Shown here: in pieces, positions 24,067 through 31,739 of the stretch
Position numbering within the stretch: the stretch's first letter is position 1
Layout: each line of letters begins with the position of its first letter
NCBI GenBank assembly: GCA_964384945.1
Contig: CAYLMK010000033.1
Coordinates: 1-51,295, forward strand
DNA from: S015-6 sp964384945
GTDB lineage: Bacteria; Desulfobacterota; DSWW01
Reading direction: 5' to 3'
DNA length: 51,295 bases
Position numbers and translations under genes: made by a program
Notes under the pieces: generated by a model
What the model was told of the DNA's origin: nothing
Databases searched by the model: none
Seen by the model: the letters and a program-made list of their open reading frames with translations, nothing else

Positions 24067-25779
24067 CCCGGATTAGGCAAACCTCTGTTAGTTCGGAGAA
24101 CAGAAAAAAGTTGTTGATGGTTGCCGAAAGCCATTAAAAAGAAAGCTCCTCTCGTGGTATGAGATTAGTAGCCACACCAAAATCAAACCACGCAGAGGAG
24201 CACGGAAAACATGAGTCTCCTGAACGAGAAAGTAGCAGCAACGGATCGGATCGTCAACCGGAAAATTCACGAAAAGTTCACCTTGAAGGACGCCACCCTC
24301 TATGGCGGGTACAACTTGTACAGCGACATGGTGGCTCGTAACGGATTGGACACGCTGTTGGAGGAGAATTTCCGCGGATGGAAGGCCCCTTGGGCCACAT
24401 ACAATCTGCCGACGGTTCTGCGCATCCTGATCGACGGGTATGCCCTGGGGGTCAAGCGGATCTGGCACTTTTCCGAGATCCGTCGGGATGCGCTGTTGTG
24501 CGCCAAACGCAACCTGGAGAGCCTGCCGGACCAGAGCCTGCTGCGGAAAGACCTGACGAAACACTTTCAGACAGAGCAACAGGTCAACCGGTTGCGTCAG
24601 ATCAAGGCTTCGCAGGCCCGCGGGGTCCTGAAGCGGATGGAGGGACCCTTGGTCCTGGAGTTCGATAGCACGGTAGAGACGGTTTACGGTTCTCAGGAGG
24701 GCGCCGAGGTGGGCTACAACCCGCAGAAGCCGGGGCGCTCCTCGTATCACCCGCAGCTTTGCCGGGAACGACGCACCGGGCTTACCCTGTGGTCGCGCTT
24801 GCGGCCGGGCAATACGGTGAGCGCCACGGATTTCGTCTCTTTCCTGGAAGAAAGCTGGCAAGTGGTCCCCAAGCGGTTCAAGAAGCGCCGGCGGGGTTCT
24901 CTGTGCAAGGTGCTGGCCCGGATGGACAGCGGATATGCCGGAGAGAACACGTTGCGGTGGCTGGAGGAGGAGGGGATCGGCTACGTGGTCAAGATGAGGA
25001 TGAAGCGGGACCTCTGGAGTATGGTGCTTACGCTCTCCGGGGGTATGTATCGAACCGAGGAAACCGATGCCGGCCCGGTGGAGCTTTGTTCCCTGTACTG
25101 GAAACGGACTTGCTGGTCGCGGGTTCGCCGTCTGGTCATTGTTCGTTGGGGCGAGGAGACCGACCGGGCTCAAACCGACCTGTTCGATGCCTTGGGTTAC
25201 ACCTATGCCGTCTTCGTGACCAACCTGGACTGGGACGAACAAGACCTCTATCGGTTCTACGACAAGCGGGCAGACGTGGAGAACCACATTCAGGAGGCCA
25301 AAGCCGATCTGGGCATCGGCAATATCCCGACGGAAGAGTTTCAACCCAATGCGGCAGATCTGGAACTGCGTTTGCTGGCCCTTAATCAACTGATCCTGTT
25401 CTCTCGAGACATCCTGGGACACACGGAATCCCGTCCGCGGGCCTCCACGATCCGCAGGTGCTGGATGCTGATTCCGGGCAAACTGATCACCGACGGGAGG
25501 CGTCGTATTCTGAAGTTGGCAGATTGGCATCCGCTCCAGCACCTGTGGCCTCTTTACCGACTCGAGGTGGCGCTTCTGTGAGAACAGCCACTCATCCCGA
25601 TCGATGGATGCACAACCCCGTTGGGGGAGGTCTGTCCAAAATCGGGCCAGGCAGACGCAGAATCCAAGAACAACCGTCTTCTTTCGGAAATCTTCCCAAC
25701 TACTGGTCATAAACATGGGCAATAGAGTATCAATTGCGAAATAAACACCTGTCTCTTACAGAGGTTTGCCTAATCCGGG
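24067..25779 (+). mobile_element. Complete IS1380-family insertion sequence
   Basis: A 1713-bp element. The left end (24067-24088, CCCGGATTAGGCAAACCTCT...) and right end (25758-25779) are perfect 22-bp inverted repeats. ATCAT flanks both sides (24062-24066 and 25780-25784) as a target duplication. One full-length transposase gene occupies most of it. Intact ends and a clean duplication indicate a recent insertion. It landed about 30 bp upstream of the sigma-54 promoter at 25810. Confidence 0.95.
24211..25581 (+). CDS. IS1380-family transposase
   Basis: A 456-residue DDE transposase. First Asp in LVLEFDSTVETVYG followed by the family hallmark GYNPQKPGRSSYHP; second Asp in ARMDSGYAGENTL; Glu in YDKRADVENHIQEAKADLGIG, the Y-x-R-x-x-x-E-x3-I-x2-K pattern. 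GAGGAG at 24196-24201 supports ATG 24211. No frameshift is visible, so it is probably active. It catalyses movement of the surrounding element. Confidence 0.95.
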   Translation: MSLLNEKVAATDRIVNRKIHEKFTLKDATLYGGYNLYSDMVARNGLDTLLEENFRGWKAPWATYNLPTVLRILIDGYALGVKRIWHFSEIRRDALLCAKRNLESLPDQSLLRKDLTKHFQTEQQVNRLRQIKASQARGVLKRMEGPLVLEFDSTVETVYGSQEGAEVGYNPQKPGRSSYHPQLCRERRTGLTLWSRLRPGNTVSATDFVSFLEESWQVVPKRFKKRRRGSLCKVLARMDSGYAGENTLRWLEEEGIGYVVKMRMKRDLWSMVLTLSGGMYRTEETDAGPVELCSLYWKRTCWSRVRRLVIVRWGEETDRAQTDLFDALGYTYAVFVTNLDWDEQDLYRFYDKRADVENHIQEAKADLGIGNIPTEEFQPNAADLELRLLALNQLILFSRDILGHTESRPRASTIRRCWMLIPGKLITDGRRRILKLADWHPLQHLWPLYRLEVALL

Positions 25780-25809
25780 ATCATTAGAAATATTGATTAT
25801 CTGGTCATC

Positions 25810-25825
25810 TGGCACAAAGGATGCG
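25810..25825 (+). promoter_or_regulatory. Sigma-54 promoter of the PEP-CTERM protein gene
   Basis: TGGCACAAAGGATGCG matches the -24/-12 consensus (TGGCAC-N5-TTGC) with GG and GC at the correct distance and one mismatch (A for T at the first T of TTGC). It is about 45 bases upstream of the ATG. Sigma-54 promoters require a bound activator upstream; the IS element begins only about 30 bases upstream of the -24 box. Confidence 0.65.
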
Positions 25826-25870
25826 TGCTAACGATGACATTCCCGAAGAGGCAGGAAAAAGGAGGAAGCC

Positions 25871-26572
25871 ATGAAGAGGTCCGTGATCAGTCTCGCCGGC
25901 ATCCTGGCAGGGGTCCTGTTGATAGGAGTCAGTTCCGGGTCAGCCGTACCAATCACGGTGACTTTCACTGGCGATAACGTAGTGGGGGCGTGGTATCAGA
26001 ATGGTGGGGCCCCAATCGATTTGGGACTGGACCCACTTACTGACTCCACGCTCGCTAACTGGCAAGTTGCTGATTCTCGTACCATAGACCTTGGGCCAGG
26101 CACTTACCAGCTTATCTGGTGTGTTGTAAACAGCGATACAGTCAACGCGCCCGCCAACAATCCGGGGGCCTTCCTCGCCGAGATCTCCGCACATCCGAGC
26201 ATCAGCTTCCAGCAGGGAAGTTTCCTCACTTCAACATCATGGGAAGTGGCCTTAGTGAGAAATAGTCTCACCGCGCCTACCGACTTCAACGCTCTTACTT
26301 GGAATATGGCCTCCCTGGCTCAAGAGCCTGACAGCGCGAATGGGGGTTCCAATATTTGGACTTCAGTGAATCACGGAGCGATCGCCGGCATTTCGACGAG
26401 CGCACAGTGGATCTGGACGGACCTCAACTTTGCCGATCCAGGCGCTCCCGATGCCAACGACGCGGTTTACTTCAAGGTCACAGTCAGCATCCCCGACGCC
26501 TCCACCCTCTTCCTTCTTGGCTCTGCCTGCCTCGTGGGCTTTGCGGGAGCAAGGAGGCGATTCAAGAAGTAG
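25871..26572 (+). CDS. Secreted protein with a variant PEP-CTERM sorting signal
   Basis: A 233-residue exported protein. Signal peptide at residues 1-25 (MKRSVISLAGILAGVLLIGV...SGSA), a Ser/Thr/Asn-rich extracellular domain of unknown fold, and a C-terminal tripartite signal: short motif PDAS (normally PEPS or PEPT), a hydrophobic helix TLFLLGSACLVGFAG and a basic end ARRRFKK. Such proteins are cut and sorted by exosortase; one is encoded at 42254. GGAGG at 25861-25865 precedes the ATG. Regulation by a sigma-54 promoter and a strong terminator make it a single-gene unit. Confidence 0.85.
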   Translation: MKRSVISLAGILAGVLLIGVSSGSAVPITVTFTGDNVVGAWYQNGGAPIDLGLDPLTDSTLANWQVADSRTIDLGPGTYQLIWCVVNSDTVNAPANNPGAFLAEISAHPSISFQQGSFLTSTSWEVALVRNSLTAPTDFNALTWNMASLAQEPDSANGGSNIWTSVNHGAIAGISTSAQWIWTDLNFADPGAPDANDAVYFKVTVSIPDASTLFLLGSACLVGFAGARRRFKK

Positions 26573-26593
26573 AGTAGTCCGGATTCCGATCCC

Positions 26594-26634
26594 AAAGGAC
26601 CATGTTCGTAATGCGACATGGTCCTTTTCATTTT
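26594..26634 (+). terminator. Strong rho-independent terminator
   Basis: Arms AAAGGACCATGT (26594-26605) and ACATGGTCCTTT (26616-26627) are perfect 12-bp complements with a 10-base loop, followed by TCATTTT. It ends the PEP-CTERM gene. Confidence 0.88.
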
Positions 26635-26687
26635 GTGCGGCCGAGGGCGCTGGAAGCGCTCGCGGCGACCCCTTGGGCTCAGTCTGC

Positions 26688-26725
26688 GGAGATTGCGAGG
26701 AGCGCAGGCGACGAAGCAACCCCCC
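26688..26725 (+). repeat. GGAG hairpin element, copy 4
   Basis: As copy 1, but with one C missing in the left inner arm (GGAGC instead of GGAGCC), which weakens the stem by one pair. It lies between the PEP-CTERM terminator and the hicAB promoter. Confidence 0.8.
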
Positions 26726-26766
26726 GGCGCAGCAGCGTCCCTTCTCCCCCGTCAGCCGGATTTGTC

Positions 26767-26794
26767 TTGACACAGATATCAATAGTGATACCAT
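26767..26794 (+). promoter_or_regulatory. hicAB promoter with overlapping operator
   Basis: TTGACA (26767-26772), 16-base spacer and a weak -10 TACCAT (26789-26794). Between them lies a perfect inverted repeat TATCA-N4-TGATA (26777-26790), well placed for autorepression by the antitoxin. The -10 is six bases before the ATG at 26801, so the toxin message would be leaderless; no ribosome-binding site is visible. Confidence 0.6.
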
Positions 26795-26800
26795 TAAAGC

Positions 26801-27061
26801 ATGCCCACCATTCAAGACATTGTCGCAAGTATGAGGGCGGATCCTCAGAATGTCCGATTCGCCGATCTGTGCAAAATATGCGACTTCTACTTTGGTGAAC
26901 CTCGCCAAGGAGGTAGCAGCCATCGAGTATACAAGATGCCTTGGAAGGGAGATCCAAGAGTCAATATCCAGAACCACAAAGGAAAGGCGAAAGCATATCA
27001 GGTCAGACAGGTACTCAGGGCCATTGAACGACTGGAGGAGAACCATGGCACTGAAGAATGA
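26801..27061 (+). CDS. hicA: HicA-like mRNA interferase toxin
   Basis: An 86-residue protein with the HicA core: Gly-Ser-His in RQGGSSHRVYKMPWKGDPRVNIQ (the His is the expected catalytic residue) and the closing helix KAKAYQVRQVLRAIERLEE. The N-terminus is about 20 residues longer than in minimal HicA. HicA cleaves mRNA when not held by HicB. It overlaps the antitoxin gene by 17 bases, the normal toxin-first hicAB layout. Confidence 0.85.
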   Translation: MPTIQDIVASMRADPQNVRFADLCKICDFYFGEPRQGGSSHRVYKMPWKGDPRVNIQNHKGKAKAYQVRQVLRAIERLEENHGTEE

Positions 27062-27374
27062 TCGTTACACCTATCGGGTCACCTGGTCCGAGGAGGACCG
27101 GGAGCACGTGGGTCTGTGTGCGGAATTCCCGAGCTTGAGCTGGCTGGCCGGGACGCCGGAAGGAGCCTTGAGAGGCATTCGCACGTTAGTGGCCAAGACC
27201 GTGAGAGAGATGGAAGATGAGGGCGAGGAAGTCCCGACCCCCATCGCCGGCAGGCATTACAGCGGAAAGTTCATGGTGCGCGTGCCGCCGGAAGTGCACC
27301 GGGCTCTCGCCCTCGAAGCGGCGGAATCCGGGGTCAGCCTCAATCGGATTGCAAGCGCAAAGCTGAGTCAATAG
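27045..27374 (+). CDS. hicB: HicB-family antitoxin with ribbon-helix-helix domain
   Basis: A 109-residue protein from ATG 27045. The N-terminal half (YTYRVTWSEEDREHVGLCAEFPSLSWLAGTPEGALRGI) is the degenerate RNase H-like HicB domain that binds the toxin. The C-terminal YSGKFMVRVPPEVHRALALEAAESGVSLNRIA is a ribbon-helix-helix DNA-binding domain, fitting the palindrome in the promoter. GGAGGAG at 27033-27039 supports the start. Confidence 0.85.
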   Translation: MALKNDRYTYRVTWSEEDREHVGLCAEFPSLSWLAGTPEGALRGIRTLVAKTVREMEDEGEEVPTPIAGRHYSGKFMVRVPPEVHRALALEAAESGVSLNRIASAKLSQ

Positions 27375-27401
27375 CCGATAGACATAATCGGACTGAAAAA
27401 C

Positions 27402-27632
27402 ATGAAGGCTTCCAAATCTCGGCGTAGATTCGCTCTCTGCCTCAAGAACGATTCCTGCGAAGATCTGGAAACCCGTAAGATCTACCGGGTACTGCCGGAT
27501 CAGAGGGCTGCTAAGGACGGATACATGCGGGTCATCGATGAGTCAGGCGAGGACTATCTCTACCCGGAATCTTACTTCGTGCTCGTCGATCTTCCAAGGG
27601 AAGCGGAAACCGCTCTCCTTGCAGCGGGCTAG
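27402..27632 (+). CDS. Small protein of unknown function after hicAB
   Basis: A 76-residue protein (MKASKSRRRFALCLKNDSCEDLETRKIYRVLPDQRA...). The pattern of a small beta protein, IYRVLPDQRAAKDGYMRVIDESGEDYLYPESYFVLVDLP, resembles a widespread short family that I cannot name. It starts 27 bases after hicB and may be co-transcribed. The GGACTGAAAAACAT just before its start also occurs exactly at 23553-23566, in the antitoxin remnant. No clear ribosome-binding site is visible. Confidence 0.6.
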   Translation: MKASKSRRRFALCLKNDSCEDLETRKIYRVLPDQRAAKDGYMRVIDESGEDYLYPESYFVLVDLPREAETALLAAG

Positions 27633-27718
27633 TCCGCCTGCCATTCCTTCGCGGGCAAGATCCCCGAGTGGGGCAAGGGATGAGTTGCGCTGTTGGCTCT
27701 GCCGCGTGTTAGACCCCA

Positions 27719-28291
27719 TCACGCAGCATAGGGATGAACTTCTTTGCCGAGACGGTCCCCAAGGTCAATTGCCGCCATTTCGAGGTCGTAATGGGACTGG
27801 AGATTCATCCAGGACTGTGGATTCAGACCAAAAAAACGACCCAAACGCAGAGCCGTGTCTGCCGTTATCGCCCGCTTCCCATGAACAATCTCGTTTATCC
27901 GGCGCGGAGGAACGCCAATCGCCTTAGCCAGCGCATACTGACTGAGCTTCAGTGGTTTCATGAAGTCTTCCAGCAGGACTTCGCCGGGATGAATAGGCGG
28001 AATCTCTCTCTTACGCATGGCTCCTCCTAAATCCTGAAGAGGGGTTGGGCAACAAAAGAGTTGCGTCCCCTTTGCCATGCCGCTCATTGACCTCCTGTTC
28101 GGGCAGGCGGTGTATCGCAGGGCCTCGTCGACATCTTCCGGCTGGATGCATGGGTAGGCTCTCTGGATGGTCTCCCTTGTTTCTCCGGAAGCCAAGAGCC
28201 CGAGCAATCGTGAAACAGGGAAACGGCACCCCCGGATGCACGGCTTGCCCGTGCAGAGATTCGGATCCACGGTAATGCGTTCGAACTTCAT
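27719..28291 (-). CDS. Fused DUF433 and HigA-type antitoxin
   Basis: One uninterrupted 190-residue frame on the minus strand. Residues 1-62 (FERITVDPNLCTGKPCIRGCRFPVSRLLGLLASGETRETIQ...) are a DUF433 domain, an HTH-like unit of VapB-type antitoxins. Residues 92-190 are a complete HigA antitoxin (IHPGEVLLEDFMKPLKLSQYALAKAIGVPPRRINEIVHGKR...). ATG 28018 has its own strong site (AGGAGGAG), so HigA can be made alone as a 99-residue protein. Neither a PIN toxin nor a HigB toxin is adjacent. The junction (residues 63-91) resembles neither family and looks like a recombination scar. Confidence 0.75.
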   Translation of the reverse strand: MKFERITVDPNLCTGKPCIRGCRFPVSRLLGLLASGETRETIQRAYPCIQPEDVDEALRYTACPNRRSMSGMAKGTQLFCCPTPLQDLGGAMRKREIPPIHPGEVLLEDFMKPLKLSQYALAKAIGVPPRRINEIVHGKRAITADTALRLGRFFGLNPQSWMNLQSHYDLEMAAIDLGDRLGKEVHPYAA

Positions 28292-28373
28292 TCCCCTCTT
28301 GTCCTTCCATGGAAACTATTCAAGTATATCGCCGGGCCGGCCCGGAGCAAATGAGATCGGTTGTGCGCATCGG

Positions 28374-28403
28374 TTGACGGGGCTGGAAAAACGTACATAT
28401 AAT
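28374..28403 (+). promoter_or_regulatory. Sigma-70 promoter of the EPS locus
   Basis: TTGACG (28374-28379) and a perfect TATAAT (28398-28403), spacing 18. The predicted leader is about 80 bases, ending in AAAGAGGTGG before ATG 28490. It lies in the divergent gap between the DUF433-HigA gene and the wza-like gene. Confidence 0.65.
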
Positions 28404-28489
28404 CCTTAGATCAGAGTGTTGGACCGCAGGACATTTCCGGGCCGCCCCCGGGCGGGCACGGAACACAAACCCAAAAGAGGTGGAACCGC

Positions 28490-29101
28490 ATGCGTCCCGA
28501 ACAAGAGAGGCTCCTTACCCGCTTCCCCCTTCTTCTCCTGCCCCTCTTCGTCCTCCTCGCCGGGTGCGCGACCTCCGCCTCCACGGTTCCCTCCGACGCC
28601 GGGGAGGAACCGGCGGCCGAGGAGTATGTCATCGGCCCGGAAGACGTGCTCGAGATCTCGGTCTGGCAGAACCAGGACGTGAGCCGCGTCGTAAGCGTGC
28701 GGCCCGACGGAAAGGTGAGCCTGCCCCTGCTGCACGACATCCAGGCCGCGGGCCTCACCGCAACGGAACTCAAGGAGGTCATCGCCCGGGACCTCAAGCC
28801 CTACATGGAGGTGCCCGAGGTCACCGTGATCGTGCAGCAGATCAACAGCTGGCGCATCTACGTGCAGGGCGAGGTCCGGACCCCGGGGGTCTACCCGATC
28901 CGGAGCCGCACGACGCTCTCGCAGGTGATCTCCATGGCGGGCGGCCTCACGGAATTCGCCAAGGAGGGCAGGATCCAGGTGGTTCGGGAAAGCGGGGGCC
29001 AGAGAGAAACCATCCCGGTCGACTACTCGCTCGTCCGGAAGGGCGCCTCGGGCGCGCAGGACATTTACCTCGAGCCGGGAGACACGATCATTGTGCCGTA
29101 G
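28490..29101 (+). CDS. Polysaccharide export lipoprotein, Wza/OPX family
   Basis: A 203-residue lipoprotein: signal peptide with lipobox LLAGC (Cys26), a polysaccharide export domain (YVIGPEDVLEISVWQNQDVSRVVSVRPDGKVSLPLL, about 45-80) and a SLBB domain (WRIYVQGEVRTPGVYPIRSRTTLSQVISMAGGLTEFA, about 120-160). It forms the periplasmic/outer-membrane part of the export channel. The C-terminus lacks a long transmembrane helix extension, as in the short form found with PEP-CTERM EPS loci, where a separate barrel protein follows. It is the first gene of the EPS locus. Confidence 0.92.
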   Translation: MRPEQERLLTRFPLLLLPLFVLLAGCATSASTVPSDAGEEPAAEEYVIGPEDVLEISVWQNQDVSRVVSVRPDGKVSLPLLHDIQAAGLTATELKEVIARDLKPYMEVPEVTVIVQQINSWRIYVQGEVRTPGVYPIRSRTTLSQVISMAGGLTEFAKEGRIQVVRESGGQRETIPVDYSLVRKGASGAQDIYLEPGDTIIVP

Positions 29102-29903
29102 CGCGCGGGGATGCCGGCGATGGGTGCGCAAGGGATCCCCGCTTTCGCGGGGAATACCGTTATGGGTGAGCGTGATCACGCTTATTGATGGCTTCGTTTT
29201 CGCGATACTTGATGGAGGCTCCCCTGCTCGGTTCGGGAATCCAGGAGGGCAAACATCCCAGGACCGTGGCCCGAACCGTACTTTGCCGTCGGCTGGGCCT
29301 CCGGCAAAGATGAGTGGGACGGGGTGATAGCAAACCCCATGCCACTCGGATTCGAGCCTCTTTCCGGTAAGGTGTTGGAATCAAGCTTCTTTCCCCTGAT
29401 CACGATAAATGATGGAAAAGGGAGCTTCTCCCTCAAAGATCGTGATCAGAAAGACGGGGGTTCTCAATCGATTTTCATGCTCACGCTGATGTGCCGCGTG
29501 CGCGGGGAATACTGCTGGGGAGGCCCGTGCGCTTCGATCGCCGTATTCCCGGCCAAGGCCGCCGCTGCGCCCGCACATGTTTCGTATTCCCGGCCAAGGC
29601 CGCGGCAGCGGCCGCGAGCCGGGATCCCTCGTGCACAGGGGCGTCCCTTCTCCCCCGCCGGGGGAGAAGGTCAGGATGAGGGGGGCGTGCATCACAGCCT
29701 CACCCTCACCCCCCGCCTTCGCGCGGGCAGGCTCTGACCCTCTCCCTCAAGGGAGAGGGAAAGCCGGAATGCGGGGAGTGATGTGAGGAGGCAATCGCCA
29801 GGCACAGTGGCGTGCCTTCTCCCCCGCCGGGGGAGAAGGTGAGGATGAGGGGGACACAGTAAGTACAAGAAGTCAGTAACGTCCTCCACTATTGCGGGGA
29901 GTG
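29102..29903. other. Large intergenic region with hairpins and repeats
   Basis: About 800 bases with no recognisable gene. Features: a 14-bp palindrome AGCGTGATCACGCT (29169-29182); a nested hairpin with arms CTGATCACGAT (29396-29406) and ATCGTGATCAG (29439-29449) enclosing GGGAG-CTT-CTCCC; repeat units CCCGGC/GCCGGG (29589-29623); CTTCTCCCCC/GGGGGAGAAG hairpins (about 29646-29670 and 29817-29841); and CCCTCTCCC arms (29737-29760). The words GCGGGGAGTGATG occur twice (29771-29783 and 29894-29906); the second provides the start of the next gene. Confidence 0.65.
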
Positions 29904-31184
29904 ATGAGCGACCGAATTAGCATCTCGAAGAGACTTACCCTTGTCGCGATCCTCTTCGCCGCAAGCCTCCTTCCTCATCTCGCGCAGGCTCTTCTCCTCG
30001 GCGCCGTGGACTTCAGCCCCACCCTGCAGCTCGACGGCGTCTACGACGACAACATCTTCAGCCGCTCCGAGGACGACCCGCGCCTCCCGGTCGAAGAGGA
30101 CTTCTTCACCCGCATCGTCCCGGCCGCCGCCTTCTCGTACGGCCGTGGCGGCCCCACCCAATTCCTCGTCCGCTACCAGAACGAATTCCTCTTTCACAAG
30201 AACTTCCCGGAGCGCGACGCCACCGGCGACAACCACGGCTTCACCGTCGCCGCGGACCGCGCATTCGGCCAGCGCTACTCGGCCGCCCTGGACGACACCT
30301 TCCGGATCGGCTCCGACGTCTCCTCGATCGCGGAGGCTGCCGCCGCAGGCCCGACCCAGCCCGCCGGCATCCTTCCCAGGGGCCGGGAATACCGGACGAA
30401 CAACCTCCGCCTGAGCGGCACCCACGCCCTCACCCGCCGCCTCGATTTCACCGGGGACGTCACCTACGACTACAACTGGTACGGAGGCGGCGCCTCAGGC
30501 ACAGGCGGAACCCCAACCGACTCCCTGGAGACCGAAGACCATCTCGCCTCGATCTTCCTCACCTCTCTTTACGCCCTCACGACCGCGCATGCCCTGACCG
30601 GCACCCTGGGCTTCTCTCACAACGAGTACGATCTCGAGGGCAAGGCCCGCTACCTCACCGCGACCGCCGGCTACCAGGGCCGGATCGCAGAGCCCCTCAC
30701 CCTGCAGGGAAGCGTGGGCCTGCAGTACCTGAACGAAGACAGCTCCCCGGACCCGGCCATTCCCTCCCAGCGGCAGGAGTCGGTCTGGCCGCGCGCCGAC
30801 CTCTCCGCGACCCTCGCGTTCTACGAGTTCAGCGTCTACGCGGCGGGCTCCGTGGGCCTGAACGACAGCTCGGGGTACGGCGGAACCGCGATCCAGCGAC
30901 AGGTGAGAGCGGGCGTCGACTACCGCCCCTGGCGGGACATCACCCTCCGCGCCTTCGGCCTGTACACGAAGAGCGACTCCACGGCAGACGAAGAGACGGA
31001 TTTTCAGGATCTCGAATCCTTTCAATCCGGCGCCGGGGCCGCCTACCGATTTTCTTCATGGTGCACCGCGCGCCTGGACTACACCTACATCGACCAGGAC
31101 TCCTCCGGCACCACCGGCACCGACTACAAAGACAACCGAATCGTTATAGGATTGAGCCTATCCCTGCCTGACACCCTCCGATAG
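29904..31184 (+). CDS. Outer-membrane beta-barrel protein of the EPS export system
   Basis: From ATG 29904 the product has 426 residues. A signal peptide (LTLVAILFAASLLPHLAQA) is followed by DFSPTLQLDGVYDDNIF and many alternating amphipathic strands to a C-terminal strand. This is the pattern of barrel proteins found with PEP-CTERM polysaccharide loci. It may form the outer-membrane pore that the short OPX protein lacks. GTG 29901 and TTG 29892 are other possible starts. It lies between wza-like and wzz-like genes. Confidence 0.8.
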   Translation: MSDRISISKRLTLVAILFAASLLPHLAQALLLGAVDFSPTLQLDGVYDDNIFSRSEDDPRLPVEEDFFTRIVPAAAFSYGRGGPTQFLVRYQNEFLFHKNFPERDATGDNHGFTVAADRAFGQRYSAALDDTFRIGSDVSSIAEAAAAGPTQPAGILPRGREYRTNNLRLSGTHALTRRLDFTGDVTYDYNWYGGGASGTGGTPTDSLETEDHLASIFLTSLYALTTAHALTGTLGFSHNEYDLEGKARYLTATAGYQGRIAEPLTLQGSVGLQYLNEDSSPDPAIPSQRQESVWPRADLSATLAFYEFSVYAAGSVGLNDSSGYGGTAIQRQVRAGVDYRPWRDITLRAFGLYTKSDSTADEETDFQDLESFQSGAGAAYRFSSWCTARLDYTYIDQDSSGTTGTDYKDNRIVIGLSLSLPDTLR

Positions 31185-31208
31185 GCCCCCGAAAATCGGC
31201 CTTTCTTC
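31183..31208 (+). terminator. Weak candidate terminator
   Basis: AGGCC (31183-31187) and GGCCT (31198-31202) form a short stem with a ten-base loop, followed by TTCTTC. It overlaps the stop of the barrel gene. The stem is short, so efficiency is doubtful. Confidence 0.35.
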
Positions 31209-31739
31209 AGCATCCGGACTCGCCCCCGCGCCCGTCGAAAATTCCTTAAGGGGTTTCGAGGTTGTCACCGTATCCTTTTACGCTCTATAAAAAAAACCGA
31301 ATGGCGAATCGTTGAAGCCGCCGCCCGGGCGATGGCCGTCATCTGCATCCTTTCTCAAATATGTTACTATATTATATTATCAAATCTAATTTCCCTCGAT
31401 CTTCAGGGTCAGAATCACATGATGGCATTCCCATATAACGCTTTCTCTTGATTCCAGAGCCCTCCCCCGCCCGGAATCTTGAAAATTCTATAACATAAAT
31501 AGATGTTAATTTGAAAAAACCACTTGACAATCCTCAATTCATACTCTAAACTCGGATCTGCTTTTGTTTCTCAACATATGTGTTTGAATCATATATTTCT
31601 TGATCAGCATCCTATGAGAAATATTTCTGAAATCAATAACAGCATCCTACTCGAGGCGGATTGCAGCGCGACCCACAGTGCGCCGGCCCCGAAAGCCGTT
31701 GATTGAGATGGCCTCCGCGGGGGAGACGAAAGCGCCCGA
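31185..31739. other. AT-rich intergenic region upstream of the wzz-like gene
   Basis: About 555 bases with no convincing gene. It is markedly AT-rich in 31340-31660 (for example ATATTATATTATC at 31368-31380) compared with the GC-rich neighbours. It holds the promoter at 31524-31552 and a leader of about 180 bases. Confidence 0.6.
31524..31552 (+). promoter_or_regulatory. Sigma-70 promoter of the wzz-nusG-transferase unit
   Basis: A perfect TTGACA (31524-31529) and TAAACT (31547-31552) with a 17-base spacer. The transcript would have a leader of about 180 bases before ATG 31740, long enough for RNA-level control, which would suit the NusG-like gene downstream. Confidence 0.6.

Noticed and set aside
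23553..27415. The 14-base GGACTGAAAAACAT shared by the antitoxin remnant and the small gene at 27402 as a common regulatory site.
   Set aside because: Only two copies, in different positions relative to the starts; too little to claim a function.
29182..29436. Remnant of an insertion sequence in the gap before the barrel gene.
   Set aside because: Palindromes are present, but no transposase fragment in any frame and no flanking duplication.
31524..31706. A 60-codon frame before the wzz-like gene.
   Set aside because: It starts at the -35 box of the promoter, has no ribosome-binding site and no recognisable sequence.
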